From a virus: a stretch of 39,691 nucleotides of DNA. The translations under genes were made by a program, and so were the position numbers. How positions within the stretch are numbered: position 1 is the stretch's first letter; each line of letters opens with the position of its first letter. Of this stretch, positions 36,842 through 39,691 are shown in pieces. Location of the stretch: the IMG/VR virus record IMGVR_UViG_3300047321_000114, positions 1-39,691 of that record; one strand, 5' to 3'. The notes under the pieces were generated by a model, which was not told the origin of the DNA, did no database searches, and saw only the letters and a list, made by a program, of their open reading frames with translations.

Positions 36842-36990
36842 GGCATCGTTTCCAGTATGTTCCTGCGTTTTAAATGAAAAAGCAACCGCAATAGGAGCCT
36901 ATTTCTAGTGTTTTCACGCACTTAGAGCATGCTGCGATGCGTTTTCATGGACAGCCATAAAAGCATCGAGTACTATTACGGCATCGTTTC
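36842..36990. promoter_or_regulatory. operator region between repressor and replication operon
   Basis: Exact copies of GGCATCGTTTC lie at 36842-36852 and 36980-36990, and partial copies GCGATGCGTTTTC and AAAGCATCG near 36934 and 36962. The copies surround the start sites of both divergent transcripts. This is the layout of a lambda-like immunity switch. Confidence 0.65.
36948..36976 (+). promoter_or_regulatory. main rightward early promoter
   Basis: TGGACA (36948-36953), 17 bases, TACTAT (36971-36976), with GGCATCGTTTC over the likely start site. It drives the replication operon from 37036 and, through the circle, the early genes. Confidence 0.7.
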
Positions 36991-37035
36991 TCTTGGGAGG
37001 GACGACCCGCTCAAGCGCACCATCCGAGGAAAGTA

Positions 37036-37800
37036 ATGGCAACCATGTTATTCGACGAGCCGCCGCTTGTCGTCTCCCCCACTTTAGCCTGCGCCATCGG
37101 CCTTCACGAAGCGATCGTCCTACAGCAGATGCACTACTGGCTGTCGCACAGCAAGTTCGTCCACGATGACCGTCATTGGGTATACAACACCTATGAGGAC
37201 TGGGCGAAGCAGTTCCCGTTCTGGAAGCCGGAAACCATCCGCAAGATCATCGCCAAGCTGCGCGGTGACGGGCTGATCGACATCGCCAAGCTGTCGGATA
37301 ACCCTTGGGACAAGACCAACTATTACGCGATCAACTATGCGGTTTTGGCTACGCATGGCGCCCGCATCGATGCGGAAAAATCCACCGCATCAGAGCGGAA
37401 ATCTGCACCGGTTCAGATGCGGAAAAATCCACCGCATCACTGTACAGAGAATACAGAGACTACTACAGAGAATACAGAGCGCGCTCCGCGCACCGACCTC
37501 TCCTTCGCGGAATGGATCGAAACCTGCAAAACCTCGGGCGAGCGTCCCGTCCCTGAAAGCGATCCTGTCTTTGAATATGCCGAGAAGGCAGGTCTTCCGC
37601 TCGACTACATCGTGCTGCACTGGAAAGAGTTCAAAGAGCGCTATGCCACTGACGGCAAGCGTTACAAGGACTGGCGCGCGGTCTATCGCAAGTCAGTTCG
37701 TGGCAACTGGTTCCGACTCTGGTTTTTCAATGCTGACGGCGTTTGCACGCTGACGACGCAGGGCCAACAAGCTAACCGCATTCACAAGGAGCAAGCATGA
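37036..37800 (+). CDS. O/DnaT-like replisome organizer
   Basis: A 254-residue replication protein. Residues 1-105 form a winged-helix domain with the signature IGLHEAIVLQQMHYWLSHSK, then WVYNTYEDWAKQFPFWKPET and LRGDGLIDIAKLSDN. A flexible linker (110-155) contains KSTASERKSAP and a TENTE repeat. The C terminus ends with KDWRAVYRKSVRGNWFRLWF, like the DnaT/phage primosome C-terminal domain that loads the helicase. It acts with the DnaB-type helicase encoded after it. The linker DNA carries iteron-like repeats (37369-37479), as the lambda O gene does. GAGGAAAG precedes the ATG. Confidence 0.88.
   Translation: MATMLFDEPPLVVSPTLACAIGLHEAIVLQQMHYWLSHSKFVHDDRHWVYNTYEDWAKQFPFWKPETIRKIIAKLRGDGLIDIAKLSDNPWDKTNYYAINYAVLATHGARIDAEKSTASERKSAPVQMRKNPPHHCTENTETTTENTERAPRTDLSFAEWIETCKTSGERPVPESDPVFEYAEKAGLPLDYIVLHWKEFKERYATDGKRYKDWRAVYRKSVRGNWFRLWFFNADGVCTLTTQGQQANRIHKEQA
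37369..37439. repeat. iteron-like 24-bp repeats inside the replisome organizer gene (candidate lytic origin)
   Basis: An exact 24-bp repeat occurs at 37369-37392 and 37416-37439; each copy starts GATGCGG and ends CCGCATCA, so it is itself an inverted repeat around an A-rich centre. The 23 bases between them (GAGCGGAAATC and on) are a degenerate third copy, so the three units lie in direct tandem. CCCGCATC at 37361-37368 joins the first as a further half-site. Confidence 0.85.
37443..37479. repeat. 16-bp direct repeat TACAGAGAATACAGAG, two copies
   Basis: Exact copies at 37443-37458 and 37464-37479, 21 bases apart, encode the TENTE repeats of the linker. They directly follow the iterons and may be part of the same origin. 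Confidence 0.85.
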
Positions 37801-38063
37801 GCACGAAACATACGCCGAGACCGTGGCACGTTGATGGCGACGGAGGAATTTCCTGCGAGATTGGCTTGAACAAGGATTGGCCGATCGCTGATTGCTCCGG
37901 GCCTGACCGATCCGCGAATGCCGTTCTTATCGCTGCTTCACCGGATCTATTGGCATTTGCAGCGGAGTTCGTCGAAGCATGGGATTTGGGAATGGCCGGC
38001 GATTCATCGTTGCTCAAATCTGCCCGCGCTGCCATCGCCAAAGCAACCGGAGAACAGGCATGA
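37797..38063 (+). CDS. small phage protein, MSTKHTP family (second copy)
   Basis: An 88-residue protein that begins MSTKHTPRPW and ends AAIAKATGEQA, with the family core VLIAASPDLLAFAAEFVEAW. It is a paralogue of the 124-residue protein at 3266-3640: 29 of the first 30 bases and a 23-base block near the 3' end (38034-38056) are identical to it. The middle differs and lacks the cysteines. AAGGAG precedes the ATG, and it overlaps both neighbours by ATGA, between the organizer and the helicase. Confidence 0.82.
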   Translation: MSTKHTPRPWHVDGDGGISCEIGLNKDWPIADCSGPDRSANAVLIAASPDLLAFAAEFVEAWDLGMAGDSSLLKSARAAIAKATGEQA

Positions 38064-39433
38064 GCGCGAATGACCTTCAGCGGGCCGTGCCGGCCTCCGT
38101 CGAATCCGAGCAAGCCGTCATCGGCGCCCTGCTGATCGACAACGACGCAATAGACCGTATCGGCGACCTGCGCGCGGAGCACTTCTTTCGCGGCGATCAC
38201 CGGGCGATCTTCCTCGAGGTGGCCGCGCTGATCTCGAGCAGCGTCGGCGCCGATGTGATGACCGTTTTCGAGCGCTTGCAAGCCAAGGGCCGGGCGGCCG
38301 ACGTCGGCGGGCTCGCGTATCTCAACGACCTGGCGCAGAACACGCCGAGCAGCGCGAACGTCGCGCGCTATGCGGAGATCGTGCGCGACCGGGCGCAGAA
38401 GCGTGGCCTACTGGCGCTGTCGCACGAGATCCAGGATTCAGTCGGCACGACGCCCGACAGCGCCGCGGTGCTGATCGACCGCGCATCGACGAAGCTCGAA
38501 AAGCTCGGAGAGGCGATCGTGAAGTCTGAGCCGGTTCGCGCGTCGGACTCGTTGCAGGAATATCTGAACTACCTTGAGCACCAGATCGACGGCAAGATCA
38601 AGCCCGTCCCTACCGGCCTGACGGATCTCGACCGCAAGCTCGGCGGCGGTTTCTATGGCGGCGATCTGGTGATCGTCGCGGCCCGCCCGTCGATGGGTAA
38701 GACGGCGTTCTCCCTGACGATCTCTGCCAACGTCGCGCAGACGGCGCCGGTTCTGTTCCTGTCGATGGAGATGAAGAACGTTCAGCTTCAGCAGCGTTTA
38801 GTTTCCGCAATGGGCGGTATCCCGATGGGGCAACTGCGCGACCCGGCGAAGCTCGACAACGAGCAATGGCAGCGCGTCACGCACGCCGGCCAGCGGATCA
38901 ACGAGCTGCACCTGTACCTTGATGACCAACCGAACCTGACGCTGCTCGAAGTGCGCAACAAGGCGCGCGCGATCAAGCGCAAGCAGGGACTGTCGATGCT
39001 CGTCGTCGACTATCTCGGGCTGATGGCGACCGGCGACGAAGAGCGGCGCGACCTTCAGATCGGCGCGCTGACGAAGGGGCTCAAGAATCTGGCGAAGGAA
39101 CTGGACATTCCAATCGTCCTACTCTCCCAACTATCGAGAAAGTGCGAGGAACGCCCGAACAAGCGCCCTCTCTCGTCCGACCTGAAGGATTCCGGCGACA
39201 TTGAAGCCGACGCCGATACGATCCTGTTCCTGTACCGCGACGAGGTATACAACCCGGACTCGATGGACAAGGGCATTTGCGAGGTCATCTGCACGAAGCA
39301 GCGCCAGGGTGAAACGGGCGTCGTTGGCCTCGCATTTATCGGCGAACAAACGCGATTCGCGGACCTCGCAAACGAGCGCTCATTCGGCGCGCGCCCTGAC
39401 GTGAGACGCCCTAAATTCGGGGGTCTGGACTGA
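38060..39433 (+). CDS. dnaB: replicative DNA helicase, DnaB-type
   Basis: A 457-residue hexameric replicative helicase. The N-terminal domain (1-150) has the DnaB start SVESEQAVIGALLIDNDAID and the GDHRAIFLEVAALI segment. The RecA-like domain has Walker A ARPSMGKTAF at 208-217, the SMEM element at 235-238, Walker B MLVVDYLGLM at 313-322, and the arginine-finger region near LKDSGDIEADADTILFLYRD. It is full length compared with E. coli DnaB (471). It follows the replisome organizer, which presumably loads it at the origin. The true start is 38060; upstream codons are antiphase. Confidence 0.96.
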   Translation: MSANDLQRAVPASVESEQAVIGALLIDNDAIDRIGDLRAEHFFRGDHRAIFLEVAALISSSVGADVMTVFERLQAKGRAADVGGLAYLNDLAQNTPSSANVARYAEIVRDRAQKRGLLALSHEIQDSVGTTPDSAAVLIDRASTKLEKLGEAIVKSEPVRASDSLQEYLNYLEHQIDGKIKPVPTGLTDLDRKLGGGFYGGDLVIVAARPSMGKTAFSLTISANVAQTAPVLFLSMEMKNVQLQQRLVSAMGGIPMGQLRDPAKLDNEQWQRVTHAGQRINELHLYLDDQPNLTLLEVRNKARAIKRKQGLSMLVVDYLGLMATGDEERRDLQIGALTKGLKNLAKELDIPIVLLSQLSRKCEERPNKRPLSSDLKDSGDIEADADTILFLYRDEVYNPDSMDKGICEVICTKQRQGETGVVGLAFIGEQTRFADLANERSFGARPDVRRPKFGGLD

Positions 39434-39564
39434 CAAAAGCCGTGCATTTTTGGCCGACTTGCGATACTATTACGGCATGACGTACTGTAATAGATTCGCT
39501 TCTTTCTCGTTACTGAGGAAAATCTTAAAAGTCGTGCGTCGTTGCAAAAATACCAATGCAGTAT
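39434..39564 (+). promoter_or_regulatory. junction gap with promoter-like elements and inverted repeat
   Basis: TACTAT at 39465-39470 followed by TACGGCATGA resembles the early promoter at 36971, although its -35 is weak. CTATTAC (39467-39473) and GTAATAG (39487-39493) form a perfect inverted repeat over it. A second candidate, TTGCAA (39542-39547) with TGTAAA 17 bases on, runs into the leader of the gene at 78. This gap probably gives extra early transcription. Confidence 0.45.
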
Positions 39565-39691
39565 TGTAAATGAATGCCGAAAAGGCATCTTAACCCATAA
39601 AGCCGGCAGTGCTTTAGAAACGGCCAACACGAGGAAACACCATGTTCAAGATCGAGAAGCACATCCCTGTTCCTGAGTCGCGCCGCGGCCG
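39565..39691. repeat. 127-bp terminal direct repeat, right copy
   Basis: Identical to bases 1-127; see the left copy. It includes the leader and the first 50 bases (from 39642) of the gene at 78-314, cut by the end of the window. Confidence 0.93.
39642..39691 (+). CDS. partial copy of the first gene (duplicate of 78-127)
   Basis: This is the start of the 78-residue protein gene, repeated because the contig overlaps itself. It is not a second gene. Confidence 0.9.
   Translation, partial: MFKIEKHIPVPESRRG

Noticed and set aside
36378-39433. Integrase or attachment site near the immunity region
   Set aside because: No tyrosine or serine recombinase motif was found in any frame there or elsewhere; all frames are explained by replication or control genes.

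Overview
This window looks like the complete genome of a temperate, P22-like podovirus that probably persists as a plasmid (a phage-plasmid). The first 127 bases are repeated exactly at the end (1-127 = 39565-39691), so the contig is a circular molecule of 39,564 bp opened at an arbitrary point inside the early operon. The sequence is GC-rich. The structural genes follow the P22 order (terminase, portal, scaffold, coat, gp4-like, gp10-like, ejection proteins). From memory, the small early proteins and tail-spike heads resemble phages of Burkholderia and related Betaproteobacteria. The host is therefore inferred to be Burkholderiaceae; no host DNA is present to prove it.

The genome has two arms that diverge from an immunity region at about 35.0-37.0 kb. 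The rightward arm (+ strand) starts at 36,950 with a lambda-O/DnaT-like replisome organizer and a DnaB-type helicase. It then runs through the contig junction into a dense chain of overlapping early genes (78-8692): ERF annealing protein, an SSB-like protein, a Gp157-like protein, RusA resolvase, a DUF1364 protein, an HNH endonuclease, winged-helix proteins and many small proteins. It continues into a plasmid-type replicon (8693-10500): a ParA ATPase, a small ribbon-helix-helix-like partner, a winged-helix Rep-like protein, and an origin-like segment with two DnaA boxes and three phased 16-bp palindromes. It ends with an acyltransferase gene that may alter the host surface polysaccharide.

The leftward arm (- strand) runs from about 34,960 down to 11,592. 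It holds a small membrane protein, an adenine/cytosine-N methyltransferase, a metallophosphoesterase, terS, terL, portal, scaffold, P22-type coat, a first beta-helix tail spike, gp4- and gp10-like head completion proteins, further virion proteins, a 2-oxoglutarate oxygenase and a GNAT acetyltransferase, three ejection proteins, a second tail spike, the lysis genes, and a third beta-helix protein that unusually carries a signal peptide. Intrinsic terminators are scattered through this late operon, one of them inside the portal gene.

The immunity region holds an XRE-type repressor (- strand) flanked by promoters that share the element GGCATCGTTTC or close variants. The same element recurs at early promoters far away, which suggests one repressor regulon. 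No integrase, transposase or attachment site was recognised. That absence, together with the partition genes, is the main reason for inferring extrachromosomal prophage maintenance. The most interesting points are the replicon with repeats embedded inside its own partition gene, a second iteron set inside the O-like gene, the signal-peptide-bearing beta-helix protein next to an acyltransferase, and two enzymes (oxygenase, acetyltransferase) set among virion genes.
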